Assembly: GCF_011008565.1 (NCBI RefSeq)
Contig: NZ_JAAIWK010000008.1
Location: 49,868-113,867 of the forward strand
Origin: Heyndrickxia ginsengihumi
Lineage (GTDB): Bacteria > Bacillota > Bacilli > Bacillales > Bacillaceae_C
Length of the DNA: 64,000 bases
Reading direction: 5' to 3'
Each line of letters starts with the position of its first letter. Position 1 is the first letter of the stretch. Positions 17,848 through 26,446 of this stretch are shown in pieces. The notes beneath the pieces were generated by a model. That model searched no databases, was not told where the DNA came from, and was given only the letters and a program-made list of their open reading frames with translations. A program made the translations under genes and the position numbers.

Positions 17848-18421
17848 TTTTTATTCCCTCCTTATGCTGAACATACTTTATCATATAGTCATATGGATGA
17901 CCATTAATTTGTTTGATCTTTTCTTCCTCATATCCAAGTCTCTGATACAACTGCTTTGCCCTAACATTATCATGCGCAACATTAAGAGAAACTTTACTAA
18001 AACCGTATTGACCTGCTGCATGTTCTGCATGATGTATTAATTCTGTTCCGATACCTTTACCTCGATATTGTGGATGTACCGCAACAGTATCTATATAATA
18101 ATCTCCACGATCTGCTTCTTTATCTAGTACAACATGATTCTGTTTCTTCCTTTTCAATCTTTCCATAATTGCTTGATCAAGTAATGAAGCATCATCCCCT
18201 GAGTATGCAATTAAAGTCCCCGCTATTTCACCATTTACTTCAGCTACTATACTATTTTGATAGCTGAGACGATTATTCTTTTGAAGAAATAAATAAGCCA
18301 ACTCTTTCCGAATGCTGACTAGATCAGTTTCTCCTGTTAATGCTTCAGCTATATCTTTAATCGCTAAATGAATTAAATACGCTACTTCCTGTGCATCTTT
18401 CTCATATGCTTGTCTAATCAC
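17831..18421 (-). CDS. GNAT family N-acetyltransferase
   Basis: About 196 residues. The acetyl-CoA site is VHPQYRGKGIGTELI (motif A, R/Q-x-x-G-x-G), preceded by YYIDTVAV and followed by SLNVAHDNVRAKQLYQRLGY (motif B). Substrate unknown. I place the start at the GTG at 18419-18421 (MIRQAYEKD) because GGTGGGG lies eight bases upstream; an in-frame GTG five codons earlier is possible. Overlaps the following nitroreductase by 17 bases. Confidence 0.85.
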   Translation of the reverse strand: MIRQAYEKDAQEVAYLIHLAIKDIAEALTGETDLVSIRKELAYLFLQKNNRLSYQNSIVAEVNGEIAGTLIAYSGDDASLLDQAIMERLKRKKQNHVVLDKEADRGDYYIDTVAVHPQYRGKGIGTELIHHAEHAAGQYGFSKVSLNVAHDNVRAKQLYQRLGYEEEKIKQINGHPYDYMIKYVQHKEGIKNEHND

Positions 18422-18481
18422 CTTTACACACCCCACCTGTCATTATGAACATCTCCATTTATTATAGTAGAAAAAGGTAAA

Positions 18482-18541
18482 AAGGTCAGATGATGCAGGT
18501 TCAATATATCACTTTATATTGAACCTGCATCATCTGACCTT
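18482..18541 (-). terminator. Exceptionally long perfect hairpin terminating the MFS gene
   Basis: Bases 18482-18508 are perfectly complementary to 18515-18541: a 27-bp stem with a 6-nt loop. On the minus strand it is followed by TTTACCTTTTTC. It separates the MFS gene from the GNAT-nitroreductase pair. Confidence 0.85.
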
Positions 18542-18565
18542 ATCAGAGCATATAAAATCGTTACA

Positions 18566-20146
18566 TCACTTTTGTTTTTTTGGCACTAATCCTAGCCCTT
18601 TTCCTGTAGCCATTTTCCCTATTGAAGCAAGAATCATTATAATACTTACTATAAGCATAATCGTAAATAAATCATGATAAGCACCTAATACAGCGTCTTT
18701 TTTGGAATGTAAAACAAGCTCATAAAAGGCCATATTTTCTGCCTTACTTTGCGGCAGACCATGTTGCATAAACTGCTTGGTTAACTGTGAAATTTCCATA
18801 TTTGTTTCTCCACTAAACTGTCCAAGAGTAGAACGAATATGTTCATAATGAAGTTGATTTTGGCGACTTAGATACCAACCAATAACAGGAGAAATGATTG
18901 CCCCAACAAAATTACGAATCGAATGCAAAGTTGTTGATCTCAGCGAAGCTTTATGAAGATCACCTGCAAGCGCTGTGCCAAGAGCACCCCCGACGAGGAC
19001 CATACTAACGCCTGCACCAAGACAAGCAACTTGAACATATAAGGCGGTTAATGAAACATCAGGATTCATCGTTCTCCACTCCAGGCTGACATAAATAACA
19101 GCAACGGATCCGATAATCCCCATTACACCAGCACCCAGCTTGCTGTATAACAACGTTTTTAAAATCGCAGTAATCAAAATCCCAATAAAAAACCAAAAAT
19201 AAAAATGCACTAAATAATGGTACGGAAGATCTTTATCATTTCTTAAAAAGCCATTAATACCAGCAATCGATAAGACAAGTAGAATATGTGAAGCTACTGC
19301 CATAATAGTACCTGAAATTGGCTTAGCAGCTTTTAACGTTGCAAACGGCACCAAAGGTACTTCTTTTTGAAGATCGACGTAAATGAAGATTAAGATTAAC
19401 AAGCCGGCAACAATTAAATAAGGCCACACATAAAAAGATGAAAAGCCTTTGTCCATGAGATTACACAATGGAGTCGCTAAAGAAAACATAATCAATGTTA
19501 GTAAATAAATACCCATTTTATCAATTGGCTGCTTCTGGTGTTCCTTATGTTTGGGAAAAGTAAAGTAACCGACAATTAAGCAAATAATTGATGTAATAAT
19601 ATTTAAGATAAATAGCCAACGCCATTCATCAATATTTAACGATAAGGAACCGAAGCAAGCCCCCATTGCTGTTGATCCAAATAAACCCGTAATAATCATA
19701 AATAAAAAGAAATTACGAATGTTCCCTGGAAAAGATCTCAAACTAATTGGCAACATCGTCAAGAAAATCATACCTGCACTTAGACTTTGTACAACCCTGC
19801 CAAGAATAAGAACAACGATATTCGGAGCAAAAACATTCAAAATAGAAGCACATAAAAATAGAAAAATACATGTTAAATAATGTTTTCTAATGCCAGCGTT
19901 TCGGGCGATCATTGGACCAAGCGGAACGCCCAGTGCAAAAGCAAGGTTTGAAAGTGTCGCTGGATATAATGAGAATTGCGAATTAAAATGTAGACCATTT
20001 TGAATAATTTGCTGGTTCATCGTATAAGAGAGATTAATAAAATATTGAGGTCCTATTGCAAAAATCGTTAAAATTGAAATAATAACAAAGCTTGGAATAC
20101 CTATTGTAGACGAATTTGTGTTCGTCTCGACATTGCCTTGGCTCAT
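18566..20146 (-). CDS. MFS transporter, 14-helix DHA2-like drug/proton antiporter
   Basis: 526 residues with roughly 14 hydrophobic segments. Loop 2-3 motif A is degenerate (LGVPLGPMIARNAGIRKHYL), and VLILGRVVQSLSAGMIFLTM resembles motif B, where the Arg is membrane-embedded. Resembles EmrB/QacA-type exporters; substrate unknown. The MarR gene lies 475 bases upstream in the same direction, so control by it is plausible (inference). Start ATG after AAAGGGGAAACTAG. Confidence 0.8.
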   Translation of the reverse strand: MSQGNVETNTNSSTIGIPSFVIISILTIFAIGPQYFINLSYTMNQQIIQNGLHFNSQFSLYPATLSNLAFALGVPLGPMIARNAGIRKHYLTCIFLFLCASILNVFAPNIVVLILGRVVQSLSAGMIFLTMLPISLRSFPGNIRNFFLFMIITGLFGSTAMGACFGSLSLNIDEWRWLFILNIITSIICLIVGYFTFPKHKEHQKQPIDKMGIYLLTLIMFSLATPLCNLMDKGFSSFYVWPYLIVAGLLILIFIYVDLQKEVPLVPFATLKAAKPISGTIMAVASHILLVLSIAGINGFLRNDKDLPYHYLVHFYFWFFIGILITAILKTLLYSKLGAGVMGIIGSVAVIYVSLEWRTMNPDVSLTALYVQVACLGAGVSMVLVGGALGTALAGDLHKASLRSTTLHSIRNFVGAIISPVIGWYLSRQNQLHYEHIRSTLGQFSGETNMEISQLTKQFMQHGLPQSKAENMAFYELVLHSKKDAVLGAYHDLFTIMLIVSIIMILASIGKMATGKGLGLVPKKQK

Positions 20147-20257
20147 CTAGTTTCCCCTTTCTAATGGTTTAATAGGCCGACATACTCGACCTGTTATGTG
20201 AAAAAGCTCTTTTTCTAAAAAATTGTTGTTGTTAAAGAAATCTTATTTATCAATTGA

Positions 20258-20380
20258 AACGAAGGATGTGAGACTCCTGCGGGATTAGCGGAAATCGGTG
20301 AGGACCCGCAGGCATATAGCGCCGAGGATGCTCACCATCCGCCCGTTGGAAAGCGAGCAACCTCGAGTGTAAATCAACTA
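20258..20380 (+). repeat. MITE-like dispersed repeat, copy 3
   Basis: GACTCCTGCGGGATTAGCGG, GGACCCGCAGGCATATAGCG and GCCGAGGATGCTCACC match the family core. It lies in the gap between the MarR and MFS genes. The opposite-strand open frame across it (20250-20510) is an artefact of the repeat. Confidence 0.8.
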
Positions 20381-20472
20381 CTCCTTTTAATAAAAACAAC
20401 AAAATTTCCGAAAACAGCTTTCGGAAACCAAAAAAATTCCCCTTGAATGGAAATTTTTTTACTAACCTTAAT

Positions 20473-20499
20473 TTGTATATTACAATATGTATTATACAA
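20473..20499. promoter_or_regulatory. 27-bp near-perfect palindrome, candidate MarR-family operator
   Basis: TTGTATAT-TACAATATGTA-TTATACAA: 12 of 13 base pairs are symmetrical about 20486. Found downstream of the marR-like gene and upstream of the MFS gene. AT-rich dyads of this kind are typical MarR sites. A GTGGTG/CACCAC inverted repeat lies 30-50 bases to the right (20527-20550). Function is inferred. Confidence 0.5.
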
Positions 20500-20621
20500 C
20501 TTTTAATCAATAAAGCAATAGTAGTCGTGGTGATATTTATGTGACACCACCTATTCTTTTATACCGATTTTTCGTTAATTCGATTATTAAGTGGTGTCTA
20601 ATCAATCAGGAAAAATTTGCA

Positions 20622-21050
20622 CTATTTATGCCATTTTTTAAAATCCTTATTTAAACGAGCCAAGTTTGCTTCTAAATGTTTTAACTCCTCAGGCGACCAA
20701 TCATGGAGCATTTCAGTATAGGCATCGTACCTAGCCTTCTGTACAGTATGTAAAATCTTTTTCCCTTCAGACGTTAATTCTACAAGACTAATCCTGCCAT
20801 TTTGTGAATCAGGAAAACGCCGAATATATTTCTTTGTTTCTAATGTTGCTACTTGCCTGCTAGCAGTTGAAAGATTTAACAATAAATTTTCAGCAAGTTC
20901 ATTAATTGCTAAAGGACTAGATTTTTCTAATTCACTTAATAATAAGTATTCAGAACGGTCTAGACTACCTAAACGCGGGCTGTGGGCAATTGTTAAGCGC
21001 ACGAGTAACGCAATTTCATATTCTATTGCTTGAAGTGAATCCTCTTTCAA
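20622..21050 (-). CDS. MarR family transcriptional regulator
   Basis: 142 residues with the winged-helix MarR pattern: helix LSELEKSSPLAINELAENLL, recognition helix NLSTASRQVATLETKKYI and wing RRFPDSQNGRISLVELTSEG. Start is TTG at 21048-21050 with GAGGTGA nine bases upstream; the longer frame to 21107 lacks a ribosome site. Likely controls the MFS exporter downstream and perhaps itself through the palindrome at 20.48 kb (inference). Confidence 0.85.
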   Translation of the reverse strand: MKEDSLQAIEYEIALLVRLTIAHSPRLGSLDRSEYLLLSELEKSSPLAINELAENLLLNLSTASRQVATLETKKYIRRFPDSQNGRISLVELTSEGKKILHTVQKARYDAYTEMLHDWSPEELKHLEANLARLNKDFKKWHK

Positions 21051-21141
21051 TATTCTTTCACCTCTTTTAAATCTATTAAAAATACTGTCATAAGAAAAGT
21101 ATAACATATATAAAAATAATGATTAACGTAACAACTGTAAC

Positions 21142-22209
21142 TTAATGCCGTTTTGTCCAGTCAGCATCTTCATCCATATGTAAAAAAGAGATATCGGTAT
21201 CCACCACTCCCACCATCTTCTTCAAACTTACATTCTGTCCCTTAAGCCATTTCGCAAAATCAACACGAATTGGTTCTTGGTTTCCTCCCAGTGCAAACCA
21301 TACTTCCAGCTGTTGCGGCAAATATGCAGATGTGTGAATCGTTCCTGCCCAACTGCCATATAATGTTGAAAATATTCCTTTATCCGTATCATTAAATAGC
21401 CTAAAGGCATCATAAGCTTGCTGGATCGTATGTTGTCTTGTTTGTAAAATACTTAAACGTCGCTTAGAATCTTCTAAATGGTGGCGATTTTCATGTTTCA
21501 TAATTTCAAAATGATTCGTACAGGCATTTCCTTGACGTACTTCAACGCCTCTTGGAGTTGTTTCAACAATATAAGTAGTACTTTGTTGATCATAGACTAC
21601 ATAGCTAAAGGAATGGCGATGCGGGATTTCTTTCAGCATCGCAACAGCCTCTTCAACATCGGCACAGGCCTCAAGAATGAGCCTTCCAATCATACAGCAA
21701 ATGAACCCATCACCTGGCTGTTTACGATTCATGAAATTATATCCAATTGCTAAGCCTTTTTCATTCATCCCGTCCATCCGTCCAGTCACTCTTTGAGTTG
21801 GACCGACAATTGCATAACCTTGATCGCTCGGCTGAAATAAAACATAACGGCCTTCATACGTTTTTGGATGATAGTCGTAATTTCTTATTAAGAAGTTATC
21901 ACCTGTTAAAATAGAACAGCCTGATCGTCCATAATCCAAACGATATCCTCCGAATTCTTTTAAAATAAGTTCTATCGGCCATTTCAAAGCTGCTTGTAAT
22001 CCCTCTAGTTCCTCCCAAACACCCGGAGCAAATTTCATGATTGCACGGCAAGTCTCATCCGTGCTAATTAAAAATCTTGGTTTCCTTACTCTCCACTGCT
22101 GTTCACGATTCTTAACACTTAATGAATTCAATAATCGTTGACCTTGCATATAACCAAAATCATAATGTGTACCTCGAAATTGAATGATATCACTATATAT
22201 TTGTCTCAT
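21142..22209 (-). CDS. C45 family autoproteolytic hydrolase/acyltransferase (IAT-like)
   Basis: 355 residues of the N-terminal-nucleophile superfamily related to acyl-CoA:6-aminopenicillanate acyltransferase and choloylglycine hydrolases. The conserved self-cleavage point is G97-C98 in YGRSGCSILTGDNFLIRNYD; after processing Cys98 becomes the nucleophile, and the Arg/Asp of RNYD are family residues. NEKGLAIGYNFM follows. Bacterial members hydrolyse amide bonds (lactones, acyl-amino compounds); the real substrate here is unknown. It precedes the marR gene by 91 bases on the same strand and might share its transcript. Confidence 0.82.
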   Translation of the reverse strand: MRQIYSDIIQFRGTHYDFGYMQGQRLLNSLSVKNREQQWRVRKPRFLISTDETCRAIMKFAPGVWEELEGLQAALKWPIELILKEFGGYRLDYGRSGCSILTGDNFLIRNYDYHPKTYEGRYVLFQPSDQGYAIVGPTQRVTGRMDGMNEKGLAIGYNFMNRKQPGDGFICCMIGRLILEACADVEEAVAMLKEIPHRHSFSYVVYDQQSTTYIVETTPRGVEVRQGNACTNHFEIMKHENRHHLEDSKRRLSILQTRQHTIQQAYDAFRLFNDTDKGIFSTLYGSWAGTIHTSAYLPQQLEVWFALGGNQEPIRVDFAKWLKGQNVSLKKMVGVVDTDISFLHMDEDADWTKRH

Positions 22210-22425
22210 CTCATCCCCTCTTTCATATTCATAAGCATAAAATAAGTTTTAATAAAAATAAATACTTTACGAATCCTGATATTTTCCATGCTCCTATTGG
22301 TATAAGATTGATTTGTCTCGCATCATTAAATCTAGCTGTAAACATATAAATCGGTTCCTTCTGAACGACCGATATTTAAAGATATTCCAAGAATCGTTCG
22401 ACAAATTTCTACTTTTTCCAACGAA

Positions 22426-22524
22426 TGTGGATAACTTTATACACACTTTTCACAGTGAAATATAAAGGTTCCGTTTCTTTATAAACAACTTATCAACAAG
22501 TTGTAAACATGTAATTGTGGATAA
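22426..22524. promoter_or_regulatory. DnaA-box cluster upstream of sda
   Basis: Three exact TTATNCACA boxes: TGTGGATAA at 22426-22434 (reverse), TTATACACA at 22437-22445 and TGTGGATAA at 22516-22524 (reverse), plus TTATCAACA (one mismatch) at 22490-22498. In B. subtilis the sda promoter region carries such a cluster and DnaA activates sda there. The rest of 22210-22639 holds only a weak promoter candidate (TTGTTC 22533 / TAGATT 22556). Confidence 0.85.
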
Positions 22525-22639
22525 AGGAACACTTGTTCCACAACGATAAATTTGATAGATTATGTGTAAGGACATAGAATTACATTCATTCCTCTACATT
22601 TGCACTATGTTCAACGTCTAACATTAGGAGGCGGAAAAT

Positions 22640-22780
22640 ATGCATACACTTTCAGATGAACTTTTAATTGAGTCTTATTATAAAGCGATAGAATTAAAAC
22701 TTAGCAAAGATTTTATTAAAATGATTGAAAAAGAAATCAAACGTCGCTCCCTTTTTAACAAATTGCAAATTTCTTCTTGA
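22640..22780 (+). CDS. sda: Sporulation checkpoint protein Sda (KinA inhibitor)
   Basis: 46 residues, the same length as B. subtilis Sda, with the matching core [18 protein letters not shown] and EIKRRSL. Sda folds as a helical hairpin that blocks autophosphorylation of the sensor kinase KinA, holding off sporulation while replication is active or disturbed. Start ATG after TTAGGAGGCGGAAAAT. Control by DnaA is indicated by the box cluster just upstream. Confidence 0.95.
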   Translation: MHTLSDELLIESYYKAIELKLSKDFIKMIEKEIKRRSLFNKLQISS

Positions 22781-22884
22781 TGAATCAATGTCCCTTTTTC
22801 TAGGGATTTTTTTTGTTATAAAAAAATTGGCGAAGAATATGTTAATATTAATCATCAAAGATTCATGCAAGGGTGGTGGATAGC

Positions 22885-23421
22885 ATGTTTTCATATGAGT
22901 TATTTGATGAAACCATTAAAAAGCTTAAAGCCCATTCTGCTAACTGTTTAACGATCATAAATGTATGTCTAGGTATAGTTTCTATACTTTTTTCTGTAAA
23001 AAATCTGCATTTAGCAGTTGTTCTTGTATTGATTGCTGCATTGATTGATGGTTTTGATGGGAAAGTTGCCCGCAAATTAAACATTCATTCCGATTTTGGA
23101 AAACAGCTCGATTCACTATGCGATATCGTGTCTTTTGGTACTGCTCCTGCCATCATTATGTATCATGGAATTTTCCATCAATTCAATTTGCTAGGCATTT
23201 TTTTTATACTTTTTTATATCGTTTGCGGCACAATTCGTCTAGCACGCTTTAATATTATGGAATTCAGCGGACATTATACGGGCTTACCAATAACTGCTGC
23301 AGGTGTCGTTCTTTGTGTAAGTTACACCGGAATTCCATACTTGCCATCCATTTTTTTCTTCATCCTTATTTTTCTTCTATCCATTTTCATGGTATCAACA
23401 TTTAAATTCAAAAAATTATAA
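22885..23421 (+). CDS. pssA: CDP-diacylglycerol-serine O-phosphatidyltransferase
   Basis: 178 residues, six or so membrane helices. The CDP-alcohol phosphotransferase motif DG-x2-AR-x8-G-x3-D-x3-D is intact in DGFDGKVARKL followed by FGKQLDSLCD. The enzyme makes phosphatidylserine, precursor of phosphatidylethanolamine. Start ATG at 22885 after GGGTGGTGGATAGC. In B. subtilis pssA sits beside psd elsewhere; here it is alone between sda and pepF. A different CDP-alcohol substrate cannot be excluded. Confidence 0.85.
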   Translation: MFSYELFDETIKKLKAHSANCLTIINVCLGIVSILFSVKNLHLAVVLVLIAALIDGFDGKVARKLNIHSDFGKQLDSLCDIVSFGTAPAIIMYHGIFHQFNLLGIFFILFYIVCGTIRLARFNIMEFSGHYTGLPITAAGVVLCVSYTGIPYLPSIFFFILIFLLSIFMVSTFKFKKL

Positions 23422-23440
23422 GAAAGCTTAAGTTTCACGT

Positions 23441-23480
23441 AAAAAGCAGCAGAGCTAAAACACTTTCTGCTGCTTTTTAT
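23441..23480. terminator. Bidirectional terminator between pssA and pepF
   Basis: AAAAAGCAGCAGA pairs with TCTGCTGCTTTTT with A/T tracts on both sides, between convergent genes. Confidence 0.9.
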
Positions 23481-23481
23481 T

Positions 23482-25269
23482 TTATCCAAGTAACGCTAAA
23501 AATTCTTCAATATCCTCTATACAAAGTTTCAATCCGGCTTCCCAGAAGTCCCGTTTCGTCAAGTCAACGTCTAAATGTTTTTTTGCTAATTCTTCTACGG
23601 TCATTGACGCCGTGTCTTGAAGCAAAGCAATATATTTTTTCTCGTATCCAGCTCCTGCTTCCATTGCTTTCGCATATATACCTAAGGAGAACAAGTAACC
23701 GAAAGTATAAGGAAAATTATAAAACGGTGTGTCTGTTATATAAAAATGAAGTTTTGATGACCAAAATTGCGGATGATATTGACCTAATGCATCACCATAA
23801 GCAGTTTTTTGGGCATCAATCATAAGTTCATTCAAACGTTCTTTATGAACGTATCCTGCCTTCCTTTCTTCATAAAAGGCTGTTTCAAAAAGAAAACGAG
23901 CATGGATATTCATTAGCAGCGCCACTGATCTTTGAATTTTATCTTCTAAAAGAACTAATTTTTCTTCTTTAGATGCGGCCTGCTTCACAGCTGCATCAGC
24001 AATAACCATTTCTGCAAAAGTGGATGCTGTTTCAGCGACATTCATCGCATAGTTTCTCTTTAGTGGATGAATTTCATGAAGCACAGCAGAGTGAAAAGCA
24101 TGCCCTAATTCATGCGCCAATGTTGAAACATTTGATGGCGTACCAGAATACGTCATGAAAATACGCGACTGTTCACTTAGCGGAAAAGATGTACAAAAGC
24201 CACCTGCTCTTTTGCCAGGCCGATCTTCTGCCTCAATCCATCGATTCTTGAAAGCTGTCTTTGCTAAATCTGCTAATTGCGGTCCAAATTTATTGAAATG
24301 TGAAATGATGAATTCTGCTCCTTCATCAAAAGTCATGGTACTATTAGTATTGCCGATCGGCGCTTCTACATCAAACCAACTAAGCTTCTTAATGCCTAAC
24401 ATTTCTGCTTTTTTGTTTAAAAACCGGACTAATGGTGCTTTGAAATCTGCAATTGTATGCCACATTGTATCCAATGTTTCCTTTTTCATACGACTGATCG
24501 CAAGCGGCTCCTTTAAAACATCTTCCCATCCTCGCGCTTTATAGACAGTTAAGCGGAATCCTGCAAGATGATTTAATATATCTGCAAGCATATCTGTTTT
24601 TTCGCCCCATGCCTCTTCCCATTTATGAAATACTTCTTTTCTAACTGCCCTATTAGGATGATTGAATAAGTTTGATGCTTGCCCAACTGATAGCATATTC
24701 GTTTCGCCGTTTTCTACAAATGGAATATAGACATGACTAGCAAGGGTATCGTATATCTCTCCCCATCCATGATAACCATCAACTGAGAGGGAATGAATAA
24801 GAGACTCTTCAGCTTTTGATAACTTTTCTTTTGCATGTTTTCGTCTTTCTGTTAAGAAAAATTGAAGTTCACTAAATTCTTTTTTCTCTAAGAGCTGTTG
24901 CCATTCCCTATCTGAGATGCTACGAAGCTTCTCATCAAAAGTTGTTAAAATGACTCCATATGTAGCCAACAATTGTGAAACCTTTGCCCGCAGTGAACCC
25001 GCTTTCGAATCTGAAGTATCTTGAGCTTGTAAGCAGCTAACAAATGAACTTGCTTGTTCAAGTTGCTGCATATTTGCTTTTAGCATTTCTAAAAGGGTGT
25101 AAAAACGATCTGTATCCTGTAAGTCAAGTTGCCAAGCCTCTACATATTGTTGAAATGCACTTAAATCCTTTTCGCTCTTATTAAGAAAATCTTGAAAAGC
25201 AGGCGAATGACTGCCACCCATAAATAATACGTCTAGATCCCAGTTTTGTGAAAATGTAGGAAACTTCAC
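23482..25269 (-). CDS. M3 family oligoendopeptidase
   Basis: 595 residues of the PepF/M3 metallopeptidase family. The zinc site HELGHAFH lies in TLAHELGHAFHSAVLHE (about residue 380), and the family GYLFSLGIYAKAM segment is near the C-terminus. Degrades medium-size oligopeptides in the cytoplasm. It belongs to the pepF-like clade with the N-terminal helical domain. Start ATG at 25269 is preceded by GGAGAGGGTGGTTAATTGTG. Monocistronic by its surroundings. Confidence 0.9.
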   Translation of the reverse strand: MKFPTFSQNWDLDVLFMGGSHSPAFQDFLNKSEKDLSAFQQYVEAWQLDLQDTDRFYTLLEMLKANMQQLEQASSFVSCLQAQDTSDSKAGSLRAKVSQLLATYGVILTTFDEKLRSISDREWQQLLEKKEFSELQFFLTERRKHAKEKLSKAEESLIHSLSVDGYHGWGEIYDTLASHVYIPFVENGETNMLSVGQASNLFNHPNRAVRKEVFHKWEEAWGEKTDMLADILNHLAGFRLTVYKARGWEDVLKEPLAISRMKKETLDTMWHTIADFKAPLVRFLNKKAEMLGIKKLSWFDVEAPIGNTNSTMTFDEGAEFIISHFNKFGPQLADLAKTAFKNRWIEAEDRPGKRAGGFCTSFPLSEQSRIFMTYSGTPSNVSTLAHELGHAFHSAVLHEIHPLKRNYAMNVAETASTFAEMVIADAAVKQAASKEEKLVLLEDKIQRSVALLMNIHARFLFETAFYEERKAGYVHKERLNELMIDAQKTAYGDALGQYHPQFWSSKLHFYITDTPFYNFPYTFGYLFSLGIYAKAMEAGAGYEKKYIALLQDTASMTVEELAKKHLDVDLTKRDFWEAGLKLCIEDIEEFLALLG

Positions 25270-25479
25270 AATTAACCACCCTCTCCAATGATTGCTGTTT
25301 CTTATATTTTAAAAGTATACCAGTATATTTCCTCTCTTCCTAATTTTTATAATTTTCCACATAACTTTCATTTATCTTAGGGAAATTATTATTCACTACT
25401 TTCTGTTGGACAGACACAATTCTTTCCGATTTTACATAAATATTAGATATATAGGCAAAAGCCTACTGGAGGTGGAAGC

Positions 25480-26202
25480 ATGTCTGGAATTTTAACCGCA
25501 TTTGGATTGATGTTTAAAGAGCTCGTTTTTTTAGTATCCTATGTAAAAAACAATGCCTTCCCACACCCCCTATCACCTAGTGAAGAACGGAAGTATCTCA
25601 AACAAATGGCAGAAGGTGATGAAGAAGCACGCAATATGTTAATTGAGCATAATTTACGTTTAGTTGCTCATATCGTCAAAAAATTTGAAAACACTGGTGA
25701 AGACTCTGAAGACTTAATATCTATCGGTACAATTGGATTAATTAAGGCGATTGAAAGTTATTCGGAGGGCAAAGGAACAAAACTGGCAACATATGCCGCC
25801 AGATGTATAGAAAATGAAATATTAATGCACTTAAGAGCATTGAAAAAAACAAAAAAGGATGTCTCATTGCATGATCCGATTGGTCAAGATAAAGAGGGGA
25901 ATGAAATTTCTTTAATTGATGTTTTACAATCGGATGCCGAAGATGTTTTTGATACCATTCAGCTGAATATGGAATTAGAAAAGGTAAAAGAGTTTTTCGA
26001 TATTTTAGACGACCGAGAAAAGGAAGTTATCGTTGGTCGTTTCGGCTTAGGTTCAAAAAAAGAAAAGACTCAAAGAGAAATTGCAAAAGAGTTAGGAATT
26101 TCCAGAAGCTACGTATCACGGATAGAAAAACGAGCGCTCATGAAGATGTTCCACGAATTTTATCGTCTTGAAAAGGAAAAGAAAAAACAAATAGATAACT
26201 AG
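25480..26202 (+). CDS. sigK: RNA polymerase sporulation sigma factor SigK, uninterrupted
   Basis: 240 residues: pro-sequence 1-20 (hydrophobic [13 protein letters not shown]) with the cleavage point expected between S20 and Y21 by SpoIVFB, then sigma regions 2 ([40 protein letters not shown]), 3 and 4 ([33 protein letters not shown]). SigK directs late mother-cell transcription, including the coat genes. In B. subtilis 168 the gene is split by the skin prophage-like element; here it is continuous, so no excision is needed. Start ATG after GGAGGTGGAAGC. Confidence 0.97.
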   Translation: MSGILTAFGLMFKELVFLVSYVKNNAFPHPLSPSEERKYLKQMAEGDEEARNMLIEHNLRLVAHIVKKFENTGEDSEDLISIGTIGLIKAIESYSEGKGTKLATYAARCIENEILMHLRALKKTKKDVSLHDPIGQDKEGNEISLIDVLQSDAEDVFDTIQLNMELEKVKEFFDILDDREKEVIVGRFGLGSKKEKTQREIAKELGISRSYVSRIEKRALMKMFHEFYRLEKEKKKQIDN

Positions 26203-26204
26203 CA

Positions 26205-26245
26205 AGAAAGCCATCAGTGAAAAGTATCTGCACTGATGGCTTTCT
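26205..26245. terminator. Terminator between sigK and the yrzI small-ORF locus
   Basis: AGAAAGCCATCAGTG at 26205-26219 is fully complementary to 26231-26245, followed by T-rich sequence; usable in both directions. Confidence 0.88.
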
Positions 26246-26248
26246 AAT

Positions 26249-26332
26249 TTAATCTGACTTATTATTTCTTTTGTTTCTATAAAATAACACTGTAAACATT
26301 AAAATATGCAAGAACAATCTCGTCACTCCCAA
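26249..26332 (-). CDS. Hydrophobic micro-ORF downstream of yrzI
   Basis: If begun at TTG 26330-26332 it encodes 27 residues (25 from GTG at 26326): a membrane-like run TRLFLHILMFTVLFY followed by the basic, polar tail RNKRNNKSD. One short helix with a basic tail is the build of many small membrane-acting peptides. No good ribosome site of its own is visible (GGGA directly abuts the GTG), but it begins 9 bases after the stop of the 24-codon ORF, so coupled translation is possible. I do not recognise a family; it may not be expressed. Confidence 0.35.
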   Translation of the reverse strand: MGVTRLFLHILMFTVLFYRNKRNNKSD

Positions 26333-26340
26333 CGATGCTG

Positions 26341-26415
26341 CTAGGTAGTATCCTTCGCCGCTTCAATAAAGTGCTGTACTTTTTCATTGTGATTGATTAA
26401 ATACAATACCGTCAT
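26341..26415 (-). CDS. 24-residue small ORF after yrzI
   Basis: ATG at 26413-26415 preceded by GAAAGGATGGATGAAAT, 24 codons. Its start MTVLYLI resembles the YrzI start MTLNLIFI and it could be a shortened relative. It contains no membrane helix. Lies 31 bases after the yrzI stop. Confidence 0.4.
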   Translation of the reverse strand: MTVLYLINHNEKVQHFIEAAKDTT

Positions 26416-26446
26416 ATTTCATCCATCCTTTCAAATTTAGCAATGC

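Noticed and set aside
20250..20510. 86-codon minus-strand ORF
   Set aside because: It translates the MITE-like repeat; no ribosome site or homology-like composition.
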